Shown here one piece after another: positions 35,866-48,300 of a stretch of DNA of 64,000 nucleotides; the stretch's first letter is position 1; each line of letters starts with the position of its first letter. This DNA is from Viscum album. Taxonomy: Eukaryota > Streptophyta > Magnoliopsida > Santalales > Viscaceae. The notes under the pieces were generated by a model. That model saw nothing but the letters and a program-made list of their open reading frames with translations, had not been told where the DNA came from and ran no database searches. The stretch spans positions 961,966,097 to 962,030,096 of the forward strand of contig OY728121.1 of NCBI GenBank assembly GCA_963277665.1, given 5' to 3'. The translations under genes were made by a program, and so were the position numbers.

Positions 35866-37342
35866 TGCTGAATTTATCTCCATTAAAAGTTATTATATAT
35901 ACAACATTAAAAGATAAAAATATAACTTATATTGAATTTTAAGAACAATTTTATAGATAGGTCACTACATACGTGATTGATATTTTGAGTATAGATGAAA
36001 TTATCAGGCATGAATGTCCGAGACTCTCAATTATGAATGTTTATATGAGCTACATTTTCATAATATGTTTTTCTAATAATTTATATATTATGTTAATCAC
36101 ATTTAATAACTATTCATATTTTTTTATAGGAATATATATCACTATTATATAAATAAAAAATCTTTAAAAGTAAAATTTTGACTCATTAATCATGCTATTA
36201 TTTCTATGGAAAATTTTTAATGGAAAAAGAAAAAATTATAAAAAAAATAGATGAACTAGCCACAAAACATAGACAGAAAATAACATTAGATAGGTTCTTA
36301 TTGATTCTGATAATAAAGGGGTAAAACTATACAATATAATCATATAAAATATATATTTTTCACTAATTATTCCTTTTTTAGGCAGAAATGAATGCTCATT
36401 ATAGTAAATTTTGATACTCAGAAGGTTTGATTTTTGGATCTAAAGCATGTAAATACAACAAATAAACCACACATGAAATCCATTGTGAATTTTTAATGCA
36501 CTAAAAACAATATTTTATAGATAAAATATAAATTACATGTTTTATTTTATGTTTCACTGAGAATATTATTATGATTGGATGATTTTAAATATCGACAAAA
36601 TCATGGAACATAGATGGTGACTGCGCATAAGAATCTGATGGATTTCTATATATGGGTATAGATTAGGGTAAATATAAGATTATTTCATTGTAAAAACACA
36701 TTTCAAAACAAATTAATTATTTTTATTAATGTTTCTGATGTGTTTGAAACAAAATAATAACAACGATTGTGGATATTTCATTTTTAAATTTATAAAAGAT
36801 ATCATATTCCATAAAAAACTATCACCCCCAAAGAGGGATTTCCAAATATAATTACAATTTCATTTAAAATATTCATTAAACATTTGTTTGTCTATATTTT
36901 TTAGAAATAATAGGATTACCAATAGTTTTTTTGTATTCAAAAGAATAAGTATATTTTTTTATAAATGAGTTGGGAGACTACATGGTATTAGACTATTTGT
37001 ATAAATCATGAAGAGGTGATTTACTATTATGTTTTTAGTTATGTTTTTATTTCATAGATATCACGAAGAGTTGGTTTATTAGGAATACAAACATTTATTT
37101 ATTTATGACATGTAGGAATGGATTCATGCCACTCTGAGTTATGGTTTGAAGGTTTATCTCATTTTTATAAGAATTTTATGCCTATGAAGGGAAAAAAATG
37201 CCTCTATACAGAGTTCAAGGCCTTTATTGAAGCCTAAACTCATTTTATCATACACCTCGTGTCAAATATATTATTTTGGAATTCATAATTACTATTATTC
37301 ACTAGTAATAATGAATTACAAACTGATAGAGTTGACATGAAG
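35866..37342. other. Unresolved AT-rich DNA right of gypsy B
   Basis: The family B 5' LTR should begin here, but I see no match to 27,723-31,380. The only boundary-like word is AGGTCACTACA at 35,959-35,969, the same type of end as family A LTRs, about 100 bp from the putative primer-binding site. Beyond this to 37,342 the DNA is AT-rich with no gene or repeat that I can name. Confidence 0.4.
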
Positions 37343-39253
37343 TGTAACATCCTAACCCTAACCATTGGATTGGAATGACACAAGGTGCCACTAACCTTAG
37401 GTGATGTACGCAAGATACCAAATTATAGAATTAAATAATAATAGATTACCTAAAAATCAGGGGGATGAGTTTTCCTTTTTTAAAAAATGCAACATGTCAA
37501 TAAAAAATATAGACAACCAAAATGACTATATGATTCCTAAGTATAACAATACAACTCAAATGGAAAACCAACAAAACCAAAATATTTGATTAGTAGTGAA
37601 AAATTATAACAAGGTGACTCAAGAAAACAAAAGGATGTCCTGATGTAGAAACACTCATATTGTATCACTCCTACCACTCCATGAGAGAAACACCAAGCTC
37701 TAAACAGCATCCTATGGAATTAGGATCATGATATTCCACTAGAGAAATAAGATAACTTTCCTTTACCTATGTCACGAAGAATAACATTTGCATCCACACT
37801 AAAGTGAATATATAAGGGGTGAGTAATCATACCTAGTAGGATTTCACCAATACAAATCCCAACTCATTAGAATATGATAAGAATTCACCGGATCATAGTT
37901 AAAAATAAATTCTTTTAAAAAATAGAGGAAAATCATATAATTTTATCAATTTAATACTATTTAAAATAAAAGAAAAATTATTTATCCATTAGTAACACTT
38001 GACATATCCAAAACAATATCCATGCACTCACACACACACATGCATGATGGGTGGAAGTTTTATACTCATGAGTGGTTACTCATCGATCCACTAATTCATC
38101 ACAAGGTGCGCATTCTCTAGGTTCCTTTAGTCTGGAACCACAACCTTTATTCTGGGTCATGTCCAATGTAAATTAACTCATGAAAACCATCTATTATGAG
38201 TTATCATGTCAATTAATTCCACATAAATCGATCCCTCCTTTTAAAAACATTTCATCAAACATCTTACTTGAATTAAAATAAAAATGCAATTTATAACCAT
38301 AAATCAAAGTGGTTTCTACAATCCATTCAAATTCCCATGTTTTCCACATTATAAAAAAGGGTTTTAATTTAATAAATAATCCAAAATTTAATATGAAAAT
38401 ATAATAAAAACATTTAATAAAACTAATCCATCACGTTAAATAATAAGTAGAGAATATTTAGAGGCCACCTACCTCTCAACGAGTGATGAAAATGAAGAAT
38501 AATACAATGAAAACTCTATATCCAGATAACAATTCATTTCTTTAAATAGATCCAATCGAGAACCTATAAAAAAACCTTATATATCATATATCTATCCATA
38601 ATATATTATATCTAATGTTTTATGTGATAGGTGATAAGGAGATCAAAATAAAAAGAGATTAAATGAAAACTTACCATTGATTATAGAGATCCAACACACA
38701 TAGATCCTTCAAAATTAGTTCACGGATTAAATGGAACCACCATGAATGCTTAATAGAGGAGTGGGGTTAGATAGACTGATATAAGAGGTGAGAAAATGAG
38801 GGTTTGAAGGGTTTAAACAATGTTAAACTCTAATATTAATATCACTAATTTCATGTAACTTAGTTAGTCCACACAGGTTAGAAAACCATGTTCCAAACAT
38901 GTGCATTCTACTACCTCCAAAACACTTTTCGCATGGCTAAATCACATAGTTTGAAAAAATGTGAACCAATTATTATTTTCCCTCTATCTCCATTTTCATA
39001 TTTTCTCTTGGGAACCCCCATAGTTTGGAAAAACTGTGCATTAGTCACTTTCACCCTCCTACCCTCCCAATCCCATTGCATGACTTCCTACGGAAAACCA
39101 TATGGTTTCCCCTAACCATGGTCAAAATCTGCACCCTAAGAAACACTAAAAAATAAGCCAAAACCACCCAGAAACTCCTAAAACTCAAACCATGTGTTAT
39201 ATAACTTCAAAATAGATAATAAAAAGGAATATTAACTAAAACCAATGGTGTTA
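37343..39253 (-). repeat. 3' LTR of gypsy family C
   Basis: About 1.9 kb. The left end TGTAACATCCTAACCC matches 43,897 onwards almost word for word (shared phrases include CCACTCCATGAGAGAAACACC). The right end ATGGTGTTA is followed by TTCTCCCTA, which on the minus strand is a polypurine tract (TAGGGAGAA). Contains a (CA)n tract near 38,030. Frames at 37,401-37,589 and 38,888-39,115 lie within the repeat and have no domain. Confidence 0.82.
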
Positions 39254-39269
39254 TATTCTCCCTATCATT

Positions 39270-40580
39270 ATGATTTACATCCCCAGAAAGATATAAATTT
39301 TTAGTTCTTTAGAAACGTTTAGGACATTATTCTATCCTTTCCTTCTCATGTTCCTAAGTTTCCTACTGAATATCACCATGTTTCCATAAGACTCAAACCA
39401 AAGGAATATGTCTTACATACAAAAAATTATCCTATTTTTCCATGATACAAATCAACGAATGAAAAAATACAGCATCTGGTACAAGATCAACATGTTCTCA
39501 TTAAATAAAATAGCTAGAATTGATCTTATACTTCCTCAATTTAGATACATGAAAAAAATTATGAACCATACATAACCATGGTGGTAAATCAAACCAATAG
39601 GAAATATCACCAATTATTTAAATTATCTCAAAAGGTCATACACACTGAGGAGATAATTTCCCTTTGTTACCCAATCCATGTTGTCTTAGTCATGGAGAGA
39701 ATTTTAGGAACACGTGATATACCATGAAAAAAAGATAAGGGTTGAAGTTAATTATCCAAATAATATTTATAACAAATTTGGTATAAAATGATCATTTTCT
39801 TGATCATATAAATTTTATCAAATGTATCCTGAACAAGGCTAGGTCTCATTAGTGAAGTATATCTAGTCTCTACCCAATAAAGTGGAGAGAAAAAAGGAAG
39901 ATCATACAATTTCTTGAATAGATCTATCAATATCATGTACTAATAACTGTTGTTATATAGATTCTATAATAGAGGAAAATAATCTTCCCATTAGCCATCA
40001 AAACCCATAACAGAATCACAAAGCATATCTTCTAGTGTTTGAATCATTAAATCATACTAACCATTCATTTGATGATGATATTCCATTATCATGGTCAATT
40101 GAGTACCTAATTCCTCTTGAATTGATAAAAAAATCTTAGAGGTGAAATGATAATATTATTTAGAGAAAATTGAATTTGGTATTCCATATAATCTTACCGC
40201 TTCCCAAATGTAGAGGTTTTCCAAGTTGTATACTGTATTGGATTCAAATATTGGGATGAATTGGGATAAATTTGTGAGTCAGTACATAATCACCCAAATT
40301 GAATCATGCTTCTAAAAGGTTCTTGGTAAACCCATTACAAAGTCCATATCGATCTTTTCCTATTTCCAAATAGGCATATATAAATATTGTAGTATTCTAG
40401 TTGGTTTTTGAGGCTCATCCTTGACCTACAGTTTGGTTAGGAATTTCATAACATAATAAAGCACATTTCATTTCACACTTAAGAACAAAAAATGTATCCT
40501 TAGAGCCTTGTAAATCTTTTGGATTCTTAGTTAAATCACCTACTTTGAATGGTGATCATCAGAAAGAAGTTGTTCTTGAA
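39270..40580 (-). pseudogene. Gypsy C integrase, decayed
   Basis: The frame 39,748-39,936 reads a segment ending in SLVQDTFDKIYMIK (family PELVQETTDKIRLIR), from the region after the core. Toward the left (39,400-39,730) with stops: GKLSP, FEII, LPP, VHNFFHVSKLRKY, VPDAVF and VLWKH, the standard C-terminal segment. The HHCC finger and core between 40,000 and 40,580 are not confidently readable. Confidence 0.78.
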
Positions 40581-41010
40581 AAAATTAAGGAACTAAAATT
40601 AGATCAAAAAAATGAAACATGAAGTTCCCATCTTATTTCCATCCTTCAACGGCCTCACCACCATTATGTTTTAACAGAATAATAATGAAATCATGATATT
40701 ATCTTTTTAAATACATAACTTTTTTAAAAAATATTGGTATAACATAATAATAATGAAATCATGATATTATCTTTTTAATGATTCGACGATTTTCATGATC
40801 CTTAAGCCATAAAGTGATCTCCTTGTATGAGAACACAACTGAGTCCAGATCTAGAGTCATCATAATAAACCATACAACATTTCAAAGGTCCCAGAAAGAA
40901 AATAATTAGAGTATATGTGATCCTTGATTTATGTTTCAAAAAGGATTGTTGAAAATCCTTAATTAATTTTAATGGAGTGGCCTTTCTTAGGAGCACTGTC
41001 ATAGGATGTG
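40581..41010 (-). pseudogene. Gypsy C RNase H, with internal duplication
   Basis: The frame 40,802-41,002 reads MTVLLRKATPLK (family MTALLKK), then FQQSF and a Y-x-DSRSGLSCVLIQGDH segment (family TDAS...GGVLMQ), so the catalytic D lies in YYDD. Left of this, in the segment that normally carries EKEMLAIV and the YL-x-G motif, a perfect 33 bp repeat has been introduced (40,678-40,710 and 40,746-40,778). Confidence 0.8.
40678..40778. repeat. Perfect 33 bp direct repeat, period 68
   Basis: The same 33 bases, beginning AATAATAATGAAATCATGAT and ending TCTTTTTAA, occur at 40,678-40,710 and 40,746-40,778 with no difference, separated by 35 bp. Identity in an otherwise decayed element points to a recent local duplication. 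Confidence 0.9.
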
Positions 41011-41760
41011 TGAGTCATGAGATGGCTTGAACAAAGCAATGATAAAAACCTACTAATCCCAGAATGATGCGTATCTCAAAGAAATTTTTCGATAGTTTCC
41101 AAGAGATAATAAATTTTATCTTTTTAGGGTCTACTAATATTCCCTTTTTAGATATGACATGTCCAATGAAGCGAAATTATTTTATCCATAAATCAAATTT
41201 ATATACTTTTTAATATAAGCGGTGCTCTCGTAAAATTCTCAACACAATCTCTAAATGTTCTTCATGTTTTTTTCAAGTTATATAATACACAATAATGTCA
41301 TTTATAAATACAAAAATTAAAGATTCTAGTTGTCACTACATGAAATTATTCATCAATTCCATGAAAACTACTAGAGAATTTTTAAGACCATAGAGATAGA
41401 CCACATATTCATAATGACCATAACGACTTCTGAAAGCTGTCTTTGGTATATCCATTTTCCTAACCTGGAGTTGGTGGTGCTCACAGTATAGATAAATTTT
41501 AAAGAAATTCTGGGCTCCCTTAAATTGATCAAAAAGTTCATCAATCTGTGGTAGCGAATACCTATTCTTTATGATAACCTAATTCAGTTTATGAAAATCA
41601 ACATAGATTCCTAACAAACCATCTGCCTTATTGAAAAAATGAACTGAAGTAGCCCAAGGAGACTTAATCAGTCTTATTAATCCTTTAATTTAAAATTCTT
41701 CCAAATTTGATTTCAATTACTTTAATTCCATTGATTCTATTATATATGATGGAAGTGAAA
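41011..41760 (-). pseudogene. Gypsy C reverse transcriptase, decayed
   Basis: Readable in several frames: [25 protein letters not shown], a [20 protein letters not shown] segment, then FVFINDIIVYY with the catalytic box at 41,297-41,308 as FIND (first Asp changed to Asn), then EEHLEIVLRILREH, FIGHVI, ILVDPKKI and LGLVGFYH. The order and spacing follow gypsy RT closely. Stops interrupt the frame and the active site is broken. Confidence 0.85.
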
Positions 41761-43884
41761 TAGGATTTATTCCTAAAAGGATATAGATCAAAACTTCCAC
41801 TTCCCATTCAAGTAGAAAACCAATAATTTTTTTAGAAAATACATCAGGATACTGGTCTACAATGGTAAGAAAAATTCTTATTCTCAGTTATCTAATCAGT
41901 CCCCAAAGTGACCACTTCCAATTGATAAGAAATTTTTCCAACCATTAGTGCTAAAGGTCATACTTTTCTAGACTTCACATCCTAATCTCCTTAAAAAAGA
42001 TTCATTGTCCCATAAGGAGATGTAAAATTTACTAGTAGAACATAATAATCGATATGATTCTTGAAAGAAACTAACCAATACATTCCCATGATCAAATAAA
42101 ATATATCCATGTACAAAAAAATTCCAAATTAAATTGGAATCTATTGATTATTAAAGAAGAAGATGCACATTTAAACCCCCTATACTCATACTTCCTGAGA
42201 GATGTCTAGATACTCATCACATGTGGCATCATGTTTATATGAAACCCCATTTATTAATGAAACATAAATATATAAAATAGTGGTATGCACCAGTATCAAA
42301 TAAAACTTTCATAATATTTGAGTTAAGGAAAATGGTACCATGAATAGTTGAAGGGACTGTTTAGTCTTATGTGATAATATGATCAACACCATGAAACTTC
42401 TTACTCACCCACTTGTTCCATTATTCCCTTATAAGGTTATATTTAATTAGGATTCAAGGTATTCCTAGAATCACCCTAGTTATTTTCATTCCAAGGATGA
42501 TAATTTTTCTAATGTGATCATCCCGTCCAATCATAATATATTTGAGATGTATGAGAGATATTTCTAGAAAATGACTGTGTAGGGTTAGGTAAATAATGTC
42601 GAGTATTTCTTATATGATTATAAGAATGAAATACTTTAGTTATTTCTATATAATATCACCTCATATGCTCTAATAAACCACATTAGAAACATCCAATATT
42701 ACTTTTGGGTAATGTAGGGAAGTTAACTGTTCAAATGGTTTGATTTTGTGATGCTATACCACTTTGGAAGTATGTTTCCCTCTTCAATTGTTCCCAAAAT
42801 TAGAGTTCCCACCTATTCCCATGTTTAAAAATGTTCTCCCTCGAGTATCATTTAAAATGATATCCCTTTCTGCCACTATCAATCTATTAATTATCTCCAT
42901 ATAATCATTAATACAAAGGACATCTATATTAGACATAATTTTTAGTTGTATTCAAAACTCAAAGATGCATTCCTTCAAGGACACCGTGGTAGATACTTAT
43001 GGAGAAAAAAATCATGATTATAAACCTAGATATAAATTCCATCAAGGATATATTTTTTCTCTAGGATTAATAAATATATCATTCAAAATATTTTAAGGCG
43101 TTCATGTAGAATTTTTGGTTGAACAATTCTTCAAATCCCTCACATGTAAGGACTTGGTTGACTTTAACATGGATATATAAATCCCACCATTGGCATTAAA
43201 GATCCTATAGTATGTATACTACTAACTTGACCTTTATATTTGTTGGTGTTATAAGAAAATCAAATATTTAGTTCACTTTGTTAAGCCACACTTCTGCCTT
43301 TTCTAGTTATGAGTACCCCCAAAAGATTAGTGGATTAAGTTTCTTAAATTTCATAGAATGATATTATTATTGAGGTTCTTTGCTCTGATTTCATTTATCA
43401 ATATCCTTAAAAGCTTGAAAAATGATTTGAACAAGTTTTTGGTTCACCTATAGTTTAGATCAAACCACACTATTTGTGGCCTCATCTTATGGGTTTCTAC
43501 ATCGTCTAACCGATTACATTTCTCTATAGTTAGAAAAAATACCACTTAGTCATCAATCATTAGAAACTAAAGTCTTAGAATATTCTAAATCATCAAAAAT
43601 AAACAATAATTATAACCATTTTTAAACAAAAATCATATAAAAAATGAATTCCCATGGGTAAGTCTCTTTACTAATGCATGATATGCTAAACTCATTGGGA
43701 AAACCCACAACGATAAGATGAAAACACACACAAAAGTGTTTTTACAACACCTTTGTGTACCCAAAACACATGGTAAATTGATGTTATGTATAAAGAGGTT
43801 GTATAACTCTTTTTATGATATATATTTCAAGTCCCAAAATTTCCTATCTTCTTACTACCATCCCAATTTTATGGACTGACTATG
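41761..43884 (-). pseudogene. Gypsy C protease and gag, decayed
   Basis: The protease site at about 42,270-42,312 reads KVLFDTGAYHYFIY, with the D-T-G-A catalytic motif fully kept (Asp codon 42,295-42,297). A zinc-knuckle remnant is likely around 42,670-42,720, but its cysteines are gone. The gag body between 42,880 and 43,870 is recognised mainly by position between the primer-binding site and protease. Confidence 0.65.
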
Positions 43885-43894
43885 ATTGATACCA
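43885..43894 (-). other. Primer-binding site of gypsy C
   Basis: On the minus strand TGGTATCAAT, the initiator-Met tRNA core, two bases from the LTR terminus at 43,897. It orients the element and identifies the right-hand LTR as 5'. Confidence 0.7.
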
Positions 43895-43896
43895 TT

Positions 43897-44383
43897 TGTA
43901 ACATCCTGACCCTAACCATTAGCTTGGAAAAAGTTGAGGTTATACTAACCTTATGTGAAATACCCAAGAAAAAAAGGGTTATAAATAAATTACAAGGGAT
44001 TAACTAAATTGTTTTTAATGATTTTTCCTTTTTTAAAAAATACAACATATTAGAGAAAAAAATATAAACAACTGAATCAACTATATGACACATGAGTATA
44101 AACAATACAACTCAAATGAAAACAAAAAAACAACAATATCGAAGTAGTAAGAAAAAAGTAAAATATGGTGAATCAAGAAAACCAAAGGATTTCCTAATTT
44201 AGAAACACCTATATGGAATCAATCCAACCACTCCATGAGAGAAACACCAAGCTCCAAACAATATCTCAAGGAAGTATCATCATAATTCTCCATTAGATAA
44301 ATAAGATACTTTTCATTTACTTGTGTCATGAAGAAAAACATCTGCATACACACCAAAGTTAATATATAGTGGGTGAGTAATAA
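43897..44383 (-). repeat. 5' LTR of gypsy C, first 487 bp before insertion
   Basis: Begins TGTAACATCCTGACCC and aligns with 37,343-37,830 up to GGGTGAGTAAT, after which similarity stops abruptly at the start of gypsy D (44,384). The remaining 1.4 kb of this LTR was not found elsewhere in the window. The minus-strand frame 44,219-44,410 crosses this junction and is not a gene. Confidence 0.8.
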
Positions 44384-47060
44384 TGTAATGGTAAATGCCC
44401 TCCCAGTCATTTACTTTACCGGTTTTGGTTATTAGAGGTGTTTTGGGGAGGTTACGGTAGTTTTCATGAGATTTAGAGGTGCAATAGAGCTTCTATAGGA
44501 AATACACATCGTATAAGTGTATTACATGACATGAAAGTTGGTTTCATGTCTTTTACAAGGATGGTTCATGACGTGTAGGTTTTTGATGTTAAATAATAAA
44601 AAGGTGATTCTTTTTTTATCATAACCTCAAACTCGGGATTAAAAAATGTGAAAGGGGATTACACATCATGTAATTCCCTAATTCTGTACCATTTTATGGG
44701 TTTCAAACACTCAGGTTATTTATCAAAATCTATGGTAGTGACTCTTCTCTCATTATAGGCATCCTACAAACTTATCCTTCAGAGTTTCGGTATTTCCTTC
44801 AATAGGGATTGATCCTTAAGCTCCCGTATTTGATCCATGGAGAGTTCCCCTCTGGTTCTCATCCATTCCCTTATGTTCTTCTTTAGAGTTCTGATGTGGT
44901 AGTGTTTCTTTGGTTTTGGGTTCATTTGGGTTGTATTTTTGACCACCCCTTGGTGTGGTGTCGGTTTATTAGCAATTTTCTTATGCAATAGTGGTTTCTA
45001 GGAAGTTTCTTCTTCACCCTGTGGTGCACAGTGAGTTGAAAAAGCTTCCTTGAGGTAGGATTTCCCTCATTTGTCTTTATAGTATATCATGAGGGAGGGG
45101 TTTACTTTTTTTATCTATAGATTATGTTATTTATGTTTTAATAAAATATAAATAATTTTAGAATTCAAATTAAAATAGGAAAAGGTTTTAACTAATATGT
45201 TTTTACAACTTTGATATTATTTTTTATATTGTGGATTGTTTGGACTTGATACCCCGCTAGAAATTGTGGATGTTGGGGGATTTTGTTTGTGCTTGATATG
45301 TGTGATATGATTTTTTGGTTGTTATTGTTCAGTATAAACCTAAATATAAATTTTTAATTACTTATACTTAACTAATAAAATGGTGGACCCATGATTTTGG
45401 TTTGTGCGATAACACCCCTAAATTAAATATGAATGTGATAAAATCCCATTTTTAAATATATAAATGTCTCTTTATGAGTTTTAATGCATAATCATGCTTG
45501 TGAGATGGTGGTGTGTGGTTGAAATTGGGTGTGGGGAAATATATTGTTTGTTTTGACATTATTTTGGGGAAATGAGATGGTGCTTTGTTTGGTTGTACTT
45601 TTGGGGCGACAAGGTTACAGTATGATGGGGATGTTGAGCTGTTTGTGCTATGTGGTTCCCTTGTACTATATGCCCAAGTAGTGGCTGAATAAATAAATAA
45701 TTTTATAATAATGTTTGTAATGTAATGATTTGGTTTGGTTAATGGGATGATAATTGTTAATAAATAATTTAAATGGGGGGTTTTGTGGTTAAATGCAGCT
45801 GATGCTAAATAATAAAATGAATGGGTGTTAAACGTGGATGAAATGTGAGAATACATTAGTTTATCAGGGCTCTTTACCATTTAAGATGACTATTACAGAT
45901 ACTAATAAATGTATTTAGAGGTGGCATCAAATGTGATAGTGATGTGAGTTTGTTAGTTCGTTTTAGAAACCATAGGTTGGGTGTTAGTGTTTGATAATAT
46001 ATATATACTTGTATATTATATTAATTTCTATATAAACCCCACCCAAATTGAGAACTATGTTCTGAACATACGCATAGTCATGTGGGGGGTATTTTTACCA
46101 ACATATGATGAGGAGTATGGATGGTTGGGTACCCACTCTTTCCCACTCTCTCTTATAGGAGAGGTAGGTATTTCACAAGATGTGATGGCCGAAGCTCTAT
46201 TAGAGAATTAGATGGTGGTTGTGATGGCCCAGGTGTCTTCAATCGAGATGTGACGACCCATGTGTATTCAAGAAAGATACGATGGACCATAAGTTTTTAG
46301 GTATGATGTGGTGGGATTGCTTGTGTGGCGGCGAGCCCAGATGTCTATGAGTTAGGTGTGTTGTTTCTGTACTTATGGGGTGGTGTGGCATACAGAAGAT
46401 ATGGGAGTTCCAGGATGCGTGAGAGTAACATACCAGTGGGAAAGTGGTGAGGGGTACCCTTATCAATGACATTCCTATTATATTATATTAGTTGGATTAT
46501 GTTATTTGGTGAACATTCCTTGGTGAGTTTAGGATGGTTTGTATGCTTGTTTAGGTGCTGTTTGGTTCTGCTATTTTATCATAGTTCAATTAGTATGTTT
46601 CTTTAACATGTGCATGATAGAATTTTTTTTTCTTACTGAGTATACTTATATTCTCACCATATTTATATAAAACTATTTTCAAGTTTCCAGGAGGATTTCA
46701 TGGACTGTTCTGGACCTTACTATCTCAGATCATTGACAGTTGCTATGTTGCTTATTTATCTTTACTTTTGGGTATTTAGTTTGGAGACTTTTATCTATAT
46801 CAGTTCTATTTATACATGCATGTGGGATGGTTTTGGATTTCATTTATATTTATGCCTTGGAGTTTTATTGTGGATGATTCATCTTATCTCTCGATATTGT
46901 TTCCTTACAAAGGGTAATGCCTCCCATATTGTGATAATTGTACACCCTTGGTGCTAGTTGCCAACCTGAGGCCTACTAGAGGTTGGACTCAGGGGTCATT
47001 ATCTCCCTATATTTATTTACATCCCAGGAGGGGTATCTTTGGAGGGAGGGGGTTGTGACA
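44384..47060 (+). repeat. 5' LTR of gypsy family D
   Basis: About 2.7 kb from TGTAATGGTAAATGCCC to GGTTGTGACA. The start is fixed by the break in alignment of the surrounding family C LTR, the end by the primer-binding site four bases on. Related fragments lie at about 18,990-21,870 and 26,480-26,930. Frames inside it on both strands (44,779-44,988; 45,452-45,880; 45,981-46,211; 46,239-46,472; 46,700-46,957) overlap repeat sequence and show no domain. Confidence 0.78.
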
Positions 47061-47063
47061 AAG

Positions 47064-47074
47064 TGGTATCAGAT
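47064..47074 (+). other. Primer-binding site of gypsy D
   Basis: TGGTATCAGAT, ten of eleven bases of the plant initiator-Met tRNA site, three bases after the LTR end at 47,060. Confidence 0.82.
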
Positions 47075-47444
47075 ATGATGGTTGAGATATAGGATGGAGT
47101 TTGGAGTTAGGAACTATAAGGTTTTCATGGGGTGGTATGGAAATAGTTCCAGTTGGACTTGGTGCGTGACATAGGCTAGGTAGATCAGCTAGGACATATG
47201 ATTTTTGGCTCCTCCATGATCTAGTGCATGGAATCTGAGCTATTGAATGACCAAGTGATATAGGCCTTCATTCAGTGTAGATACATAGCAAAGGTACATG
47301 CATCATAATGAATTGTGTTCTTATTTGAATTGGATTATTTTGGGAAAATTGAAATGGATAAAAAAATGAATTAAATGAGTTAAAACAAATATTAATAAAA
47401 AATACACACCATCTTCTTAGGAAATATTTGTTTTCCTTTCAGAT

Positions 47445-48300
47445 ATGGATCTCGTTTTTCATGCACGTGTGGCTCGGGCTATTGAGGTTCAACAAGATGA
47501 TATGGTCGATCACTATAGGTTTGATCCTACTAAGAGGTATTATCAGTGGTAGAGGAAGTTTCATGCTTTCCAACATTAGGATTTGGGGAGGTATGAGGGT
47601 AGTGTTTCTTATGAGGAGACAATGATTTGGATGGAGAAGCTTGAGATCACTTTTAGTTTGATCTCGGCCCCAATAGGGTACTTGGTCCCTTTTGTAGTTA
47701 ATCATATTTAAGGAGATGTGCATCAGTAGTAGACACTTTATCTAGGAGATTGTAAGGATGTAGAATTTTTGTAGGTCACCATCCAGAAGGAGTTCCAGGC
47801 ATAGTTCCTTTCATCAACCATGAAGGCAGTAAAGAGGTAAAAACTTCTTTCTCTTCATTAGGAGATCATGTCAGTACAAGATATGGGAATCAATTTTAAT
47901 GACCTTCTATGTTTTTACCTAGATCTTTTTCCATATGAGGAGTCTCATGCGAGGAATATTCAGGAGGGACTCTATCCTTCTATCTTGTATGAATTTACTC
48001 CTTTTACGTTGACAACATACCTAGAGGTTCAAAAAAAGGTAGAGGTGATCAAGTAGATGAAATCACGAGGAGGTTTTACACAGGAGGGGACTATAAGGGT
48101 TCCTCAAGGTATATATTTTTCAGTGGAAGGTCTCAGACATAAGGACCTTCATGGTTTTGATCGGAAGGGAGTTGATCTTAGAATATTACTTTATGGACTT
48201 CTGGGGACAATGGTTTTAGTGATTTTACTAATAGCTTCATTCTAATTTTTTTAGTTGTAGGGTTTATGGGAATCTCCAGAACCAATGTCCAGTGGTTCCC
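47445..48300 (+). pseudogene. Gypsy D gag
   Basis: Starts at an ATG at 47,445 (MDLVFHARVARAIE), about 370 bp after the primer-binding site. Motifs typical of gypsy gag follow with stops: F(D)PTKR...W, YEETMIWMEKLEITF and YLVPF, then in 47,868-48,056 the segment SVQDMGINFNDL...RNIQEGLYPSI (family SVAEYE.KF..L...KFE.GL). A decayed zinc knuckle near 48,255-48,295 reads C-R-V-Y-G-N-L-Q-N-Q-C, keeping two cysteines. In intact elements gag forms the virus-like particle. Confidence 0.78.

Larger units (their letters stand above)
37343..44383 (-). mobile_element. Ty3/gypsy relic, family C, 5' LTR truncated by family D
   Basis: 3' LTR 37,343-39,253, internal region with integrase, RNase H, RT, protease and gag on the minus strand, primer-binding site at 43,885-43,894, then the first 487 bp of the 5' LTR up to an insertion at 44,384. 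The two LTRs align for that whole 487 bp. Coding domains contain stops throughout. The solo LTR at 53,879-55,741 belongs to the same family. Confidence 0.87.

Noticed and set aside
45452..45880. 142-codon minus-strand frame
   Set aside because: It lies within the family D LTR, is rich in Thr, Asn, His and Pro from the antisense of TG-rich DNA, and has no recognisable domain.
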